A DNA stretch of 64,000 bases from Stentor coeruleus. Its lineage: Eukaryota; Ciliophora; Heterotrichea; Heterotrichida; Stentoridae. The stretch spans positions 62,001 through 126,000 of the forward strand of contig MPUH01000052.1 of NCBI GenBank assembly GCA_001970955.1, given 5' to 3'. This document shows, one piece after another, positions 20,835 to 31,050 of this stretch. Under the pieces are notes generated by a model. The model was not told the origin of the DNA, did no database searches, and saw only the letters and a list, made by a program, of their open reading frames with translations. Each line of letters begins with the position of its first letter. Position 1 is the stretch's first letter. Position numbers and translations under genes: made by a program.

Positions 20835-21632
20835 ATGGAAGACATGAGGATTGGTGGTCTCTTCACATTGTCCCCAGAAAAATTCGGCAACGCTTTTATC
20901 CGACTAATTGGTCCAGCTTTGCTCATCGTCCTTATTCTTCTAGTCACATTCATGACTTACACGTATTTTTCTGAACTACTCCCTTATTTCATAACCTTTA
21001 CAGGACCTTGGTTAGGTATGTTAATAACTTCACTTGGATTATTTTTACTATTCAATATAATCATCAATTACTATTATTGTGTTACTAAAGGTCCTGGTCA
21101 TCCAGTAGATCATCCAGATTACCAAAGATGTAAAACTTGTAAAGGTCCAAAACCTCAAAGGGCACATCATTGTTCAGTATGTAATCGTTGTGTATTAAAA
21201 ATGGATCATCATTGTCCTTGGATTATGAATTGTGTTGGGCATAAAAACCATAGATACTTTGTCCTTTTTCTTGTGTATTTGACGCTTGGGTGTTTTTTTA
21301 TGACTTGTGCTAGTTACTCAAGATTTAGTGTTAAGCCTAGAAATAGCTCAGCGCATGTGTGTTTTTTACTTGCTTTTGTTTTTTCTATAGTCCTTTTATT
21401 GTTTACAGCTTGGCATGTGTTTTTGATTTTTGCTGGGGCGACAACTATTGAACTATTTGGGTTTTATGGAGACCCTGAGAATAAGGATAAGTATAATTTC
21501 TCTAGAGGGTCATGGAGGAAGAATATGGAGATTGTTTTTGGCACTACAAGTTTAATTACTGCTGTTATGCCTAGTGGCAAAGATTTACCTTATGATGGAG
21601 CATATTGGCCTGATACTTTACATGCTATTTAA
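20835..21632 (+). CDS. DHHC-type protein S-acyltransferase (palmitoyltransferase)
   Basis: A 265-residue membrane protein with four predicted transmembrane segments (about 22-44, 55-80, 140-160 and 172-200). The cytosolic DHHC Cys-rich domain sits between the second and third: [15 protein letters not shown], then [15 protein letters not shown] and [11 protein letters not shown]. The active DHHC is at 124-127. The conserved TTIE (203-206) and an N---VFG element after the last helix are also present. It transfers palmitate to cysteines of membrane proteins at the ER/Golgi or plasma membrane. It is complete and should be active. The size and arrangement resemble ZDHHC15/20-like enzymes. Confidence 0.95.
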   Translation: MEDMRIGGLFTLSPEKFGNAFIRLIGPALLIVLILLVTFMTYTYFSELLPYFITFTGPWLGMLITSLGLFLLFNIIINYYYCVTKGPGHPVDHPDYQRCKTCKGPKPQRAHHCSVCNRCVLKMDHHCPWIMNCVGHKNHRYFVLFLVYLTLGCFFMTCASYSRFSVKPRNSSAHVCFLLAFVFSIVLLLFTAWHVFLIFAGATTIELFGFYGDPENKDKYNFSRGSWRKNMEIVFGTTSLITAVMPSGKDLPYDGAYWPDTLHAI

Positions 21633-21743
21633 AATATGTTGTTAGGTTTTTTTTGCTATTGTGTGGAAGTAGTGTTAATGCATAAGAGAAGTAAAACTTC
21701 AATATATAATACCTATATTAAAATATTCCACATATCATATTAA

Positions 21744-22946
21744 ATGGCAGAACAAAGGTAATGATTATCAAGAATCACAATCAAAACTTCGACATGGTAC
21801 CGTGAATCCAGCGGTCTATTCGACTACGAGACTTCAAATCATTACAAGTCTAAATTAAAACTAACAGAAGAGTCTCTAATAATTTTACAAGAAGATAAAG
21901 TTTTATCAAATCCTCGTTCAAGCTTATCCTCATTTCCAAATAATTCAATTGTCTTAGCTTCTCTATATAAAAACAGTCGTAATTTTATGTTATCATCTTC
22001 AATAAACGATATTCCAAAAGAAGCTGGACGAGAAAAACCATGGATTGTCATTAAAGGTTTAAAAGATTCTGAATATTTGTTATCTGAAGGTGATGTTTTG
22101 AGATTAGGAAAAGTAAAATTTACTATAAAAGAAATCAATGGGTTTAAACAAAGTGAGATCAAAAGATCGATTTTGCATTCAAAAACCTTACAAAGTGGAG
22201 GAGTTGGGGGGATTTCTAAGGTTAAAATTGAAAGACCATTACCAACTGAGATAGAAATCCCAGAGTCTAGTAATTGTTGTAGAATTTGTCTTTTGGATGA
22301 TAATGATTGTGAAAACCAGATGATTTCTCCTTGTTATTGTACTGGGACAATGGGTGCTGTGCATATTAAGTGTTTACAAAGGTGGCTGGATAGTAAGATA
22401 ACACAAAACAGTAATAGAAATGTTAAGGTTTATACTTGGAAGTCATTGAATTGCGAGCTTTGTAAATTTAAATACCCGAGTAAAATCAGCATAAATCACA
22501 AAACAATTGATTTAATCACTATAGAAAAGCCTCAGACTAATTATATTATTTTTGAAAGTGGATCAGAAGAAATGAAAAGTGTCCATGTTTTAAATATAGA
22601 TGATAAAAGGGATATCAGACTTGGTCGAGGTAATGATTCTGATATGCGTATTCCTGATATTTCTGTATCAAGAAATCATGCTATAATACATATAAAAAAT
22701 ACAGGTTTATATATAGAGGATTTAAGCAGTAAATTTGGAACACTTATAAGAATAAAAAAAGATGTGTGCCTTGATGTGGATAGTACTTTTAAAATACAAT
22801 GTGGAAGGACTATGATGAAAATTTCTGTAACTAAATCTTGGAGTTTGTTTGGATGCTTTACTGGATGTAGTAAAGGTAAAGATTCAGATGATGAAAATCA
22901 AAGGATACGAGATATTACTCAAGATAGTTTTCCTAATAATATATAA
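21744..22946 (+). CDS. RING-CH (MARCH-type) and FHA domain protein
   Basis: Two exons (21744-21757 and 21773-22946) with the 15-nt intron gtaatgattatcaag give 395 residues. The first exon encodes only MAEQ plus part of an Arg codon. An FHA-like start region reads WIVIKGLKDSEYLLSEGD, then LRLGKVKF. The RING-CH zinc domain follows: CRICLLDDND, then CYCTGTMGAVHIKCLQRWL and CELCKFKYP (C4HC3). A classical FHA domain comes last, with RLGRGNDSDM, SVSRNHAIIH and LSSKFGT. This suggests a phosphothreonine-guided E2-binding ubiquitin ligase. It has no transmembrane helix, unlike most MARCH proteins. Ciliates are known to carry many FHA/RINGv proteins. Confidence 0.9.
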
Positions 22947-23072
22947 GAGTAGATGTATTTAATTGTTGTTATATGATTAGATGTGAATTTTATGAGTTTT
23001 TTCATGANTAAGAGTAGATGTATTTAATTGTTGTTATATGATTAGATGTGAATTTTATGAGTTTTTTCATGA
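22944..23072. repeat. 64-nt perfect direct duplication around a single N (assembly overlap)
   Basis: Bases 22944-23007 recur exactly at 23009-23072, with N at 23008. The first copy starts at the stop codon region of the RING-CH/FHA gene. It is best explained as an unmerged contig overlap. Confidence 0.92.
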
Positions 23073-23488
23073 TTTTTTAGATGAGCTTAGTTTGAAAGCT
23101 AGGTAGTTTTGAATTATTTTTTGGCTATTTATTCATGAATTTCCCCCCATTGGCATATCTCGAAACAATAAATTTAATAGATCTAATTTTATCATCAAAC
23201 CAATACAGCATTAAATCAACCTATTTTCTAACAATCATATAAAAAATTAAAATTCTAAATTTAACACCCAAAAATTAAACTATAAAAACTAACTTAAATA
23301 CATCTAAATCAATATATCGCACTTAAAAAAACTTTTCCCTTATTTCCTTTTCTATAAACTTTACTAATAAACCTAATCATTATCCACTTACCAAAAATCC
23401 TATCTTTCTAATAAAAACTTTTACAAAAAATCTTATCTTCCTAATAAAAACTCCTTTCTACTAATTCACATAATTTTTTACTAATTAA
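23073..23488. other. Intergenic, C-rich and G-poor
   Basis: No gene. From about 23180 to 23488 the plus strand is almost free of G. This continues to the 3' end of the minus-strand Rab gene. Confidence 0.6.
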
Positions 23489-24094
23489 TCATCCACAGCA
23501 ACCTTTTTTCTTGATCTGTGATGCTTTTATTTTATTTGAATGCCTATCATAGTTTAAAGCTATGCTGTTTTTTAAATTAGCTGGGCTAGGCGATGATAAT
23601 AAAGCAATACGTCCAAATAAATCATCAATACCTTGATTTGTCTTAGCTGAAACTTTAAAAACCTCAGCATGTATACTTTGAGCAAATTCTTGAACTTCAA
23701 TAGGGATTTCATAAGATGTAGTATCTACAAGATCAATTTTACAAGCAGCTATAAAGATTTTAAGTCCTTCATTATTAAGTTCTTCTTTTGTTATATCGTG
23801 CCAATGTTTGATTTTTGGAATTGTGGAAAGATTTGATGCATCATATACAAGGAGTATAGCTCGGGCACCTCGCCAATATAAACGACTAAAGGTAGAATTA
23901 GTTTCCCCTGCAGTATCCCATAAGTCTAAACGTACACTTTTGTCTTTGAATTTGACTTGTTTACTCATAAAACTTGCCCCTACGGTTTGATCTATATGAT
24001 CACGAAATTCTCCTGCTATGTAAGTGTAGAGAAGACTTGATTTGCCAGAACCACTTGAACCTAGTATTATAACTTTTATTCTTTCACAATCCAT
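23489..24094 (-). CDS. Divergent Rab-family small GTPase
   Basis: A 201-residue GTPase. The P-loop GSSGSGKSS (12-20) is good. The G2 Thr is in DQTVGASF. G3 reads WDTAGE (59-64), with Glu replacing the usual Gln64, followed by TNSTFSRLYWRGA in place of the ERF-sequence. G4 reads ACKID (117-121), with Cys replacing the Asn of NKxD, and G5 is SAK (149-151). The C-terminus KKKGCCG is a double-cysteine prenylation site, so it should be membrane-bound. The Gln-to-Glu and Asn-to-Cys changes are expected to lower GTP hydrolysis and guanine specificity. It may be constitutively GTP-bound or use altered nucleotide handling. Subfamily cannot be assigned. Confidence 0.9.
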   Translation of the reverse strand: MDCERIKVIILGSSGSGKSSLLYTYIAGEFRDHIDQTVGASFMSKQVKFKDKSVRLDLWDTAGETNSTFSRLYWRGARAILLVYDASNLSTIPKIKHWHDITKEELNNEGLKIFIAACKIDLVDTTSYEIPIEVQEFAQSIHAEVFKVSAKTNQGIDDLFGRIALLSSPSPANLKNSIALNYDRHSNKIKASQIKKKGCCG

Positions 24095-26457
24095 TTGTTG
24101 AGAATTTTATTATATAAGACTCTACTTATATCTATTAACCTAGCACTCTTACTTTATGATTAAATAGCCAAAATCTCTTCTGTTTGCACGTAGCATCCAC
24201 CAAATGCCTTATTTACTACTAACACCATAAGAACTTCAAAACTAACCTAAAGCAAGTTGGATTATTCAAAAAGAAAAAAATGATCACAAGACTTGCATCC
24301 ATCATTTTGACACAAAAAAAAGGAATAGCAAAAATATCCTCAGTCAAGTGAAGAGTTGCGTAATTATCGACAAAAAGTGATTTAACATACTGAACCAGCT
24401 TAATAAAAGATAGTATAAAACCAATAAGCCTAGATCAGAAACGGTTCAAATCATGCCACCATAACATTAACTAACTCTCTAAATATCCACCCTTATTCTA
24501 TGCTCTAAAATCTCATTAATAGAAATGGAATAAATAAAAACTTAATTTTTTTTTTATATTTAATGTGATTGTAATTTTTGCTTATGTCTTAAAAGCAATT
24601 TCTGATATCTTGCATTGAAATTTCTCTTATAGCCTTAAATCTATTTTAATAACCTCATCTTTTAAGCTCGAATATAATTTTCCAACTATAAAAAATCTGT
24701 TCTTATTGAAGAAAAACAAGTTTTTTTTATATTATTTCCAAGACCAATAGTTTTTAAAAATCTTTTGGTCTCCATTAGTATTCATAATTGTTATTCTTTC
24801 ATAAACAACTAAGAATAACAACATATGAATACATTTTTATAATTTTATTTTTTTGGACAATTTCTATAACTTTCCTTAGTATTTCAGGATTTTGTGCATT
24901 AAATATTTAGTAAGTATAAATGCAGTAGTAGAGTATTTTCTGGTATAATTGTAATAGAAGAAAACCAAAATTGATATAAAGAAACTACACAAGTAAAAAA
25001 AATAAAAATTGTAAGGGAAAAATTTTCAAATATTTTACTGATTCCCTCCTTAGGAAAAAATCGAAAATTTAAAAATATTTTGTAAGGCTTTCCCTGTAGA
25101 CATTTCTGGATTTCTTGAATTGTTTAATTTTTGTATGTAGCAATTGTAATAGTGGATAATCTCTGTATAGAGACTTTAAAATTATTGTTTTCATTATGTA
25201 TTTTTGTGCTAACTGATGCTTGAAATACTTATTAAAACTTTCGAAACTCCCTTAAGATTCAGGATGATAAGGCCTTTGTACAGGATTAGTTTTTGAATCA
25301 GGATTTTATCAAATTTTTTTTTGAATTTATCCTATCATCTGTTTGTATAACTTTTGGCTTCCTCACTCCCTTAGCAAATCTTATAATCAAATTGAAGTAT
25401 TTAATAAGGTTTATCATGCAGTGATCGAGCAAATGCAAAAATCTTGAAAATAGTCTTTGGCTGGCATACTTTTGCATACCTTTTACAAAATGTGATCAGG
25501 AAACTTTCATAATCAGACTTCTATAAAACATATTACCCTAGAGTCTAGATAATGTATAACTTCATCATATCCCCCTGCTCTTTGAGAAAAACTTGAAAAA
25601 ACTAAGAGTCTCTTTTCTAATTGAAGATAAGGCGGCTAAAAAGTTTATTTTACTTTTAAATTGAGTTAGGTTGTTAGATGTTGGAAATAAAGCAGAAGCC
25701 TTTTCGTTTGAGTTTACTATATTAACAGTGAAAGTGAGTAAAGTGTTTATTTGATTTTCAAATGTTGGGAGTTTCTAGAAATCAATCTTACTTTGTTTTC
25801 TATGGACTTACACAAATAAAACTACCAAATCCAGGACTTATAAGAATATATGCATACTCGAAAGCGAAATTCTTGTAATTTTTCCAATTTTCCAGTTACT
25901 AAAATTTATCAAACAATTATTATTTTCTGAATTTTATAAAGATAAAAGTTTTTATATTTTTGTAGGTAGGCTTTTCCAAACATTCTATCCTTTTATCAAA
26001 AGATTCTTGAATTTTTTTAAAGTTTTTATCATCTGGTTTTAAGAAAATCTTCAAAGTTTTTTTAAGTCTTCGATTGAGTTATTCATATTTATTAGACATC
26101 ATATTTAAAATTTAATCAACATTAAATATACTAAGTAATCTTTAAAAAAATATCCTAGACTTAATTCAACTAAATGGTAATAATCATAAAACAAATCAAG
26201 ATTTATAAAAAAACTAAAATACAATAACCATTATTACCTTGAGATAAAAATCATCTATATAAAAAAAGCTTATAAGCCATAATTAAAAAATCAATAGCAT
26301 CATTAATTATATAATAATATCATATCCACATCTTTTATTATAAAAATTCCTAAATCACCTCTTGACAAAACCTAAACCTATTCTCATCCTAATAAAAAAT
26401 ACACCCTCTTATCTTTTACATACCACCTTATCTTAAATATATAAACCGCAGAATTAA
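24095..26457. other. Long gene-free region with a transposable-element relic
   Basis: No intact gene over 2.4 kb. Apart from the integrase relic at about 25050-25560, I see only AT-rich sequence with stops in all frames. The last about 300 bases before 26457 are C-rich and G-poor. No terminal repeats are obvious. Confidence 0.6.
25050..25560 (-). mobile_element. Old, broken rve-type integrase fragment
   Basis: Read on the minus strand, short stretches resemble the core of retroviral-type (rve) integrases. One contains PKVIQTDD. Another contains RPYHPES close to ESFNKYF, the usual substrate-loop and VERFN-like region. The copy is clearly broken, with roughly half a dozen or more interruptions, and no flanking repeats are recognisable, so it is old. 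The parent could be a Ty3-type LTR element, a Polinton/Maverick, or another element with an rve integrase; the fragment is too short to choose. Confidence 0.6.
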
Positions 26458-27123
26458 TTACTTTATCTGCATGCTGGAAACTGAGTTACAATAACTTTCA
26501 ATATTCTTCAGTTCAGTTAACAAAGGCTGAATCCCATCTCTAGAAGGTTTACTATTTGCACTTCTTTTCCTATTAGAAGGTGTTATCGCTACAATCCTTG
26601 GCCTTCTACTACTATTCATAACAAATGGGTTATCTAATTTTAATACACTTCTTGAGTTTTCCTCTTTTTTTTCTTCGTTTGTCTGGTCAATAACTGTATC
26701 TTTAGTTTCAGTTTTTTTGAAGATATCATCAAATGAACCTTTCGACATGAATAAAGTATTGTTTCTGTTAGATGTGCTAGGGATTTTGGAAACCACTGAA
26801 TTATTAGGTGAAATTTTGCGGTAATTTAAGTCAAGCCTGCTAGTTTCAATTGCACTTAATGGGATAAAAGCTTTTTCGCTGCGAACTGCAATTGTTGACC
26901 TGTAAGAAACTGGTGTACCTGCTTTTGTACAGTTTGTTTGCCAATCTGTTATTTTCGCTTCTTCTGAATCACAAATAGAAGTCTGAGTCCCAGCGTTATT
27001 ATGGGTATAAATAAACTCCCTCAATGTAGGCATCCTAACAGTTGGCTTGGCCTTTAAATCTGACGTGCTTTTATTCTTACTCATACATTTAATCGAAGGT
27101 AAGCATCTTGAATTTTTAGACAT
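26458..27123 (-). CDS. Hypothetical Ser/Lys-rich protein
   Basis: A 221-residue ORF, intronless. The composition is rich in Ser, Asn, Lys and Thr, with no predicted domain, membrane segment or long coiled coil. A basic stretch occurs near PSNRKRSANSKPSRDG. The final 20 residues (LLTELKNIESYCNSVSS) may form a helix. The 5' flank on the sense strand is G-poor only in part. It is probably a disordered regulatory or cytoskeletal protein, but there is no positive evidence for a function. Confidence 0.65.
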   Translation of the reverse strand: MSKNSRCLPSIKCMSKNKSTSDLKAKPTVRMPTLREFIYTHNNAGTQTSICDSEEAKITDWQTNCTKAGTPVSYRSTIAVRSEKAFIPLSAIETSRLDLNYRKISPNNSVVSKIPSTSNRNNTLFMSKGSFDDIFKKTETKDTVIDQTNEEKKEENSRSVLKLDNPFVMNSSRRPRIVAITPSNRKRSANSKPSRDGIQPLLTELKNIESYCNSVSSMQIK

Positions 27124-27375
27124 TACTAATTATTACAATAAAAATTCCTGTTTAAACCCAATCTACTTTCTCTTAAAATCCTTACAATCTTCACATGTTT
27201 CCCTCTTAAAAAATTCTCATTTTATATTAAAAAACATTATTATAAACCACCCTTACTAATATTAAGGTTTTTATCAGATTTTTACCTAAATTTAACCTTT
27301 TTCCTCTTTGATTCATATAAAAATCTTATTACAGTTAAATTTTTTGTTTAAATTAACTAAATTATATTCTAATAC

Positions 27376-28464
27376 TCATACAGCTAAGGAATGAGATAAA
27401 TCTAAGGACTTGACAAGGATCAACATACTAGGAAGTGAATATTTCGGTACACTTCCAAGCATTTCCATAGTCAAATGCAAGAATTGGGTTATATCATCTT
27501 GCTTAGTTCTATTAAATTCAAAGTCCCCGAGGGTTATCCAATGATATTTATCAATATAAATGTTGTCTAAACTGATGTTGCCATGGGCAAGTCCTTTTGA
27601 GTGAATGAATTTAATCACTTTAGAAATTTTTGTTAAGAAAAGTATGCATTTTTCTTCATTAAAAGCAGTTTGGAGCCATTGTCGTAGAGACATGCCGTGT
27701 ATGTACTCCATCTGCACATGCAAAAGCACTTCAGCGGTATCAGAAAAAACAATAGTGTCTTGGAATTCTACCCAGCAAGTCACATATCTTGTAACATGCC
27801 TACATTTTAGTTGTTTGACTTTATTAATTTCTTTAAACAACTTCTTTTCTTGACCATTTTTCATCAATTCTAAAGACACAGGGATAACTTTTACTATATA
27901 AAATTCTGAATCCAGTTTATGTTGGGCTTTATATATTATAACTTTTCCATCATTTGATAAAAGCTCAACATTTGAGAAGTTTTTTTTGAAACAGCCAGTG
28001 TCAATAAGATCATCAATTGGACATAAAGAGAGTAATGGGGGTAGATTTGTATAATCTAAATCACTGGCTACGGATAAAGGTGATTGGAATGGAGAAGCTA
28101 ATGTACTTCCTTTGCTTGAACAGTCTTCGTCTTGGAAATCTTGTGATTTTTCTTCTGATAATTGTTTTTGATGGTTTCCTAATGCAAAACCGACTGTGAC
28201 GGATAAAAACATAAAGGCTAAGGAGAAGAGATATTTCTGGTAGTCGTTAGGAACAGGCTTATCAGTAAATAAGAGATTTTTTTGAATTTCTGACGTCTGG
28301 TGATGAAGAATTCCCGGTTTTCTTTCGAAATTCTCAGATGGTATGCCAGACTTTGTGTAAGATGCTTCTGATGTTAGATCTAATGGACTATTGACAAGCT
28401 GGGATGAAAAGATTGTATTGAGATAACACCTGATAAGCAAGACTAGCAGAATTGATGCAACCAT
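27376..28464 (-). CDS. Membrane-anchored pseudokinase related to eIF2alpha kinases
   Basis: A 362-residue protein. It has an N-terminal hydrophobic segment (1-15), a short 60-residue segment and a second membrane helix (about 77-97), followed by a kinase-like domain from about 155. The lobe resembles PERK/GCN2-type kinases: RHVTRYVTCWVEF, then LLHVQMEYIHGMSLRQWLQ. The Gly loop is missing. VAIK-type Lys192 (YIVKV) is kept. The HRD position reads HGN (294-296) followed by ISLDN, so the catalytic Asp and Lys are lost while Asn301 remains. DFG reads DFE (314-316). The C-lobe ends about 45 residues later, without an APE motif. It is almost certainly catalytically dead. An overlapping open frame at 28388-28624 could supply another N-terminus, but I found no 15-nt intron joining them. 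Confidence 0.8.
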   Translation of the reverse strand: MVASILLVLLIRCYLNTIFSSQLVNSPLDLTSEASYTKSGIPSENFERKPGILHHQTSEIQKNLLFTDKPVPNDYQKYLFSLAFMFLSVTVGFALGNHQKQLSEEKSQDFQDEDCSSKGSTLASPFQSPLSVASDLDYTNLPPLLSLCPIDDLIDTGCFKKNFSNVELLSNDGKVIIYKAQHKLDSEFYIVKVIPVSLELMKNGQEKKLFKEINKVKQLKCRHVTRYVTCWVEFQDTIVFSDTAEVLLHVQMEYIHGMSLRQWLQTAFNEEKCILFLTKISKVIKFIHSKGLAHGNISLDNIYIDKYHWITLGDFEFNRTKQDDITQFLHLTMEMLGSVPKYSLPSMLILVKSLDLSHSLAV

Positions 28465-29802
28465 TTATATCGTTAGTGATTTTGAACACCATCCAGCCAT
28501 AAAAGACTGAATAGAATACATAAGGCTGTGGTATTAGAAGTAAGAAATGCTTATAATATTTTCTATTCATTTTAATCATTTGATAAACTTTGTTTTTTGA
28601 TATAGATGATTTATCTAAAGACATACTAGGTCTATTAAAATCGTCTTCAGTGTTTAGTATTAGTTTCTATAAAACAATTATAAATTACAAGCAAATACTG
28701 AGAATTAAGGTTTTATAAACTTTTATATGTGTTGTTTATAAAAACTGTAGAGTTGCTTTAGTTTACATATAAAATCATCATATTTTCATTAAATTATTAT
28801 AATCCTATTGTATATTTTTCTGAAAAACATGCTTCGTTTAATTTTATAATTGTCCTATAACCAAATACATCATTTATATAAACTTCCAAGTCTATTAACT
28901 TTTTAATTTCCTATTATTCTACAGCTTTCTTAAGCTTCCTATATAAATTTCTAATTATTACAGCATTTTATTGCTTTTATCTAAACTAAAATAAAGGTCA
29001 AATCATAGCGGATTTACCAAAAAACTACAAAATATTTAGCTTAAAAACTTTTCAATACAATTACAAGAATTAGATTGTATAAAAAATATCAATTGTAATA
29101 CAAATAGCATATATTTTTGCTATAAAACTCAGATAATACTTCAAAATTTTCAAAAAATACAGCGTTTAAAAATTTCCTTCTAGAATAATATGTCATTTTA
29201 TTTTTTTTTATACACGATTTTCCAATAGTTGATTATAATAATTTAATTTCTTGTTTTTATAGGATTTTTAAGTTAAAGGAATGATAAAAGGTTTATATAC
29301 ATATAAATATCTTATATTTTTTTAGTTTTTATACGAAGTGCCTAGCAAGTGTTTATTGGGTTAAAAAATGTTTTGGAACTAGGCTTATTATAAGAATTAT
29401 GCTATGTAATAAACTCAATTACTTGAGAAAAACTATATTTTTTTTAAGCCTATAATTTTAGTGATAATTGGTTTGAATGATATAAGATACTAAAAATATA
29501 TTTTTGATTTTACTTCATATTTAAAATTGTATTGATTTCCATACAAAGTTCATAAGCCGCTAGCATTATATATATAATTTATCCTTTGAATCATAAAAAG
29601 CATCCTATATTAATGTTAATAACTATATTAAATATTATAAAAAATTTACATTAACTATTTAATAACAAATATGCTTTTTCTCTTATAAATCCAATATACC
29701 TCTTATACTAACTATATATTTTAAGTTTTTTTTCTAATAATTCCAACTTTCTCATACAAATTTTCCTAAAAAACAATAATTTTTTTATAGCTTCATATAA
29801 TA
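28465..29802. other. Intergenic, no supported gene
   Basis: About 1.3 kb of AT-rich sequence. A short minus-strand open frame at 28388-28624 enters it from the pseudokinase gene and may be that gene's 5' region. Otherwise no coding signal, RNA gene or repeat is recognised. The last about 150 bases are G-poor. Confidence 0.55.
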
Positions 29803-30873
29803 ATGGGTTGCATACATTTGAAATCTAATAAAACTCCAAAAAACTTACCCCCAATCAAAAATATTGAAACTTGCCCTGAAGAATCCCCAGACAAGCCACC
29901 ACTAAGACCTGTGCAAATTTTTTCCCCTCAGCTCTCAATATCTTCTTCAATCAAAGTTATTGAAGAAGACCAAAAAATCTATACCTTCGAATTCTTAGAA
30001 AAGCAAACCGTCTTAATAGAATACAATACATCAAATCAAGATATAAAAAAAATTGAGCTTGGAATATCCCTTTATGAAGAATCAGGGCTTGCTTGGCTCT
30101 TATCAGAAAAGTTGATATTCGCCGGGGGCATTAACCCAACAAATCATCAAGAAGTAAAAAGCGTTTTTATCATAGACCCGGTGTTTAAAGAAATTATTGA
30201 AGCTTGTCCAATGCCTTTCCCTAAGCGTAACCTCCGTTTATTACAATTAAATGATTATATTTATGCTATAGGTGGTGTAAAAGAGCTTAAAATCCGTAAA
30301 AACAATACATTTATATATAAACAAGACTATAGCAATAGTTTTTCAAGATATTCTCTTAATAATAACACTTGGGAAATTTTACCTGATATGATTCTCCAAG
30401 TTGAAGGCCCAGGATGTTTTATTTGGCAAGGGAATATTTGGGTTACAGGAGGATGTTTTATTAGTAGTTATCATGAAATTACTAATCAGGTACAGATTTT
30501 TAAAATTAATGATATGATGTGGGAAACTGCTCAGTTTTCATTGAATGATAAACTTTTTGGACATATTTGTACAGTAATTGATGATGAAATTTTAGTTTTT
30601 GGAGGGATTAAAGAAAATGATGAACTTAATGAAAATTGTTGGAAAATCGGATATATTAAAGATGAGTATATGAAAAATACATGCGAAAACAAGTCTATTG
30701 AAAAAAAAATTGTTGTTAACAAGCTCATAAGCAAAGTGCCAAGCGGATACAGCACATTTTTCCCTATGATAAGTTGGACTAGCAAAAATGAAGTTTTTTG
30801 CTTTAACGAGGACAATATTTTGTATATATTCAACTTTCAAATGAACACCTGGACTACCTATAATTTATTCTAG
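29803..30873 (+). CDS. Kelch-type beta-propeller protein with N-terminal acylation signal
   Basis: A 356-residue protein starting MGCIHLKS. Gly2 and Cys3 form a classic N-myristoylation plus palmitoylation site, so it is probably membrane-tethered. The rest is built of kelch-like blades, with repeats such as IFAGGINP, IYAIGGV, WQGNIWVTGGC and ILVFGGI, each followed by a Trp-containing strand (NNTWEILPDM, DMMWETAQF, MNTWTTYNLF). Such propellers are protein-binding platforms. No BTB or F-box domain is present. The partner is unknown. Another kelch protein lies at 38120-39190 but has a different N-terminus. Confidence 0.85.
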   Translation: MGCIHLKSNKTPKNLPPIKNIETCPEESPDKPPLRPVQIFSPQLSISSSIKVIEEDQKIYTFEFLEKQTVLIEYNTSNQDIKKIELGISLYEESGLAWLLSEKLIFAGGINPTNHQEVKSVFIIDPVFKEIIEACPMPFPKRNLRLLQLNDYIYAIGGVKELKIRKNNTFIYKQDYSNSFSRYSLNNNTWEILPDMILQVEGPGCFIWQGNIWVTGGCFISSYHEITNQVQIFKINDMMWETAQFSLNDKLFGHICTVIDDEILVFGGIKENDELNENCWKIGYIKDEYMKNTCENKSIEKKIVVNKLISKVPSGYSTFFPMISWTSKNEVFCFNEDNILYIFNFQMNTWTTYNLF

Positions 30874-31050
30874 TTTTAGATAATTTTATTGTAAATAATG
30901 ATTTTATTACCTTAGCTTCATCAGATTTCTATAAAAAATGTTTTGATTTCATAAACCATGCACAATAACTTACATATAAATCAGCTCATTTCCAATATAA
31001 AAATCCCATAATAATATACAAATAAAACAATCAAGTAAATAATAATTAAA

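Noticed and set aside
28388-28624. Minus-strand frame overlapping the start of the pseudokinase gene
   Set aside because: It contains hydrophobic segments and could be the true N-terminus, but no 15- or 16-nt intron joins it in frame. Kept only as an alternative.
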